From Alphaproteobacteria bacterium (GTDB taxonomy: Bacteria > Pseudomonadota > Alphaproteobacteria > CAISOG01), in NCBI GenBank assembly GCA_018883285.1, contig VEQJ01000104.1, positions 1-5,273 of the forward strand: 5,273 nt of DNA, written 5' to 3'. Both the position numbers and the translations under genes were made by a program. The notes beneath the pieces were generated by a model that searched no databases, was not told the DNA's origin, and was given only the letters and a program-made list of their open reading frames with translations. Shown here piece after piece: positions 5,134 through 5,273 of this stretch (its first letter is position 1; every line of letters starts with the position of its first letter).

Positions 5134-5273
5134 ATGGTAGGGGAATTGACTGGTACTGCGCGCTGGTTGCGGATCCTGACCGCGCTGACGCTGTTCACGC
5201 TGAGCCTGGTAACACTGACTTGGGGAGTATCCCCCACCCCCGCCTAGGCGCAGGATAACCTGACCGTTCCCAC
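5134..5273 (+). pseudogene. Signal-peptide ORF interrupted by an in-frame TAG, runs off the window
   Basis: ATG 5134, four bases after coq7, opens 37 codons ending at TAG 5245-5247. The peptide has a basic start (ARWLR, 9-13), a long hydrophobic core (ILTALTLFTLSLVTLTW, 14-30) and a polar end, GVSPTPA. After the TAG the same frame continues A-Q-D-N-L-T-V-P to the window edge. Reading the stop as any residue gives A-x-A before QDN, an ideal signal peptidase I site. I infer an exported protein whose frame carries a nonsense change, or a sequencing error at that codon. Only nine codons are visible beyond the stop, so the mature protein cannot be identified. The close spacing after coq7 suggests it was an operon member. 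Alternatively the 37-residue ORF is itself the gene, or coding is coincidental. Confidence 0.5.

Overview
The window looks like a chromosomal segment of an alphaproteobacterium. This is inferred from three things: a tRNA-Ile(GAT) of the type usually found in alphaproteobacterial rRNA operons, a yqaA-dsbB-coq7 gene string, and an AhpC of the CPC-tail class. No species can be named from the sequence. TAG, TAA and TGA all end convincing reading frames, so the standard bacterial code applies.

Left part, minus strand (1-1842): a fatty-acid synthesis cluster transcribed leftwards as fabG, acpP, fabF, with fabF running off the left edge. These encode the ketoacyl-ACP reductase, the acyl carrier protein and the condensing enzyme of type II fatty-acid elongation. 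A plausible internal promoter precedes acpP. A near-perfect inverted repeat sits at the acpP stop codon, before fabF. The usual upstream partner fabD is not present; a tRNA gene lies there instead.

Middle (1843-2773): a 205-base spacer holds A/T-tract repeats and two candidate promoters facing opposite ways that share one -10 region. One points left to fabG and one right to the tRNA-Ile(GAT) gene, which stands alone without rRNA genes next to it. Beyond it lies a decayed IS200/IS605-type transposase fragment on the minus strand. Its catalytic Tyr-containing C-terminal half is recognisable and its HUH motif is lost, but a perfect terminal hairpin survives. About 250 bases of pyrimidine-rich sequence with short direct repeats follow, with no convincing gene.

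Right part, plus strand (2774-5273): ahpC, a peroxiredoxin that stands alone here without ahpD. After a 128-base gap comes a tightly packed string: yqaA (DedA/VTT-type membrane protein), dsbB (disulfide-generating quinone reductase, overlapping yqaA by 13 bases) and coq7 (ubiquinone-synthesis hydroxylase, 9 bases after dsbB). DsbB passes electrons to ubiquinone and Coq7 helps make ubiquinone, so the grouping has a clear logic. Four bases after coq7 a frame opens that encodes a textbook signal peptide, but an in-frame TAG falls exactly at the predicted cleavage site. It is either a broken gene or an interrupted start of the next operon member.

No CRISPR array, phage gene, toxin-antitoxin pair or defence system was seen. 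The window is mostly ordinary housekeeping sequence with one mobile-element scar and a few regulatory and pseudogene points worth checking.
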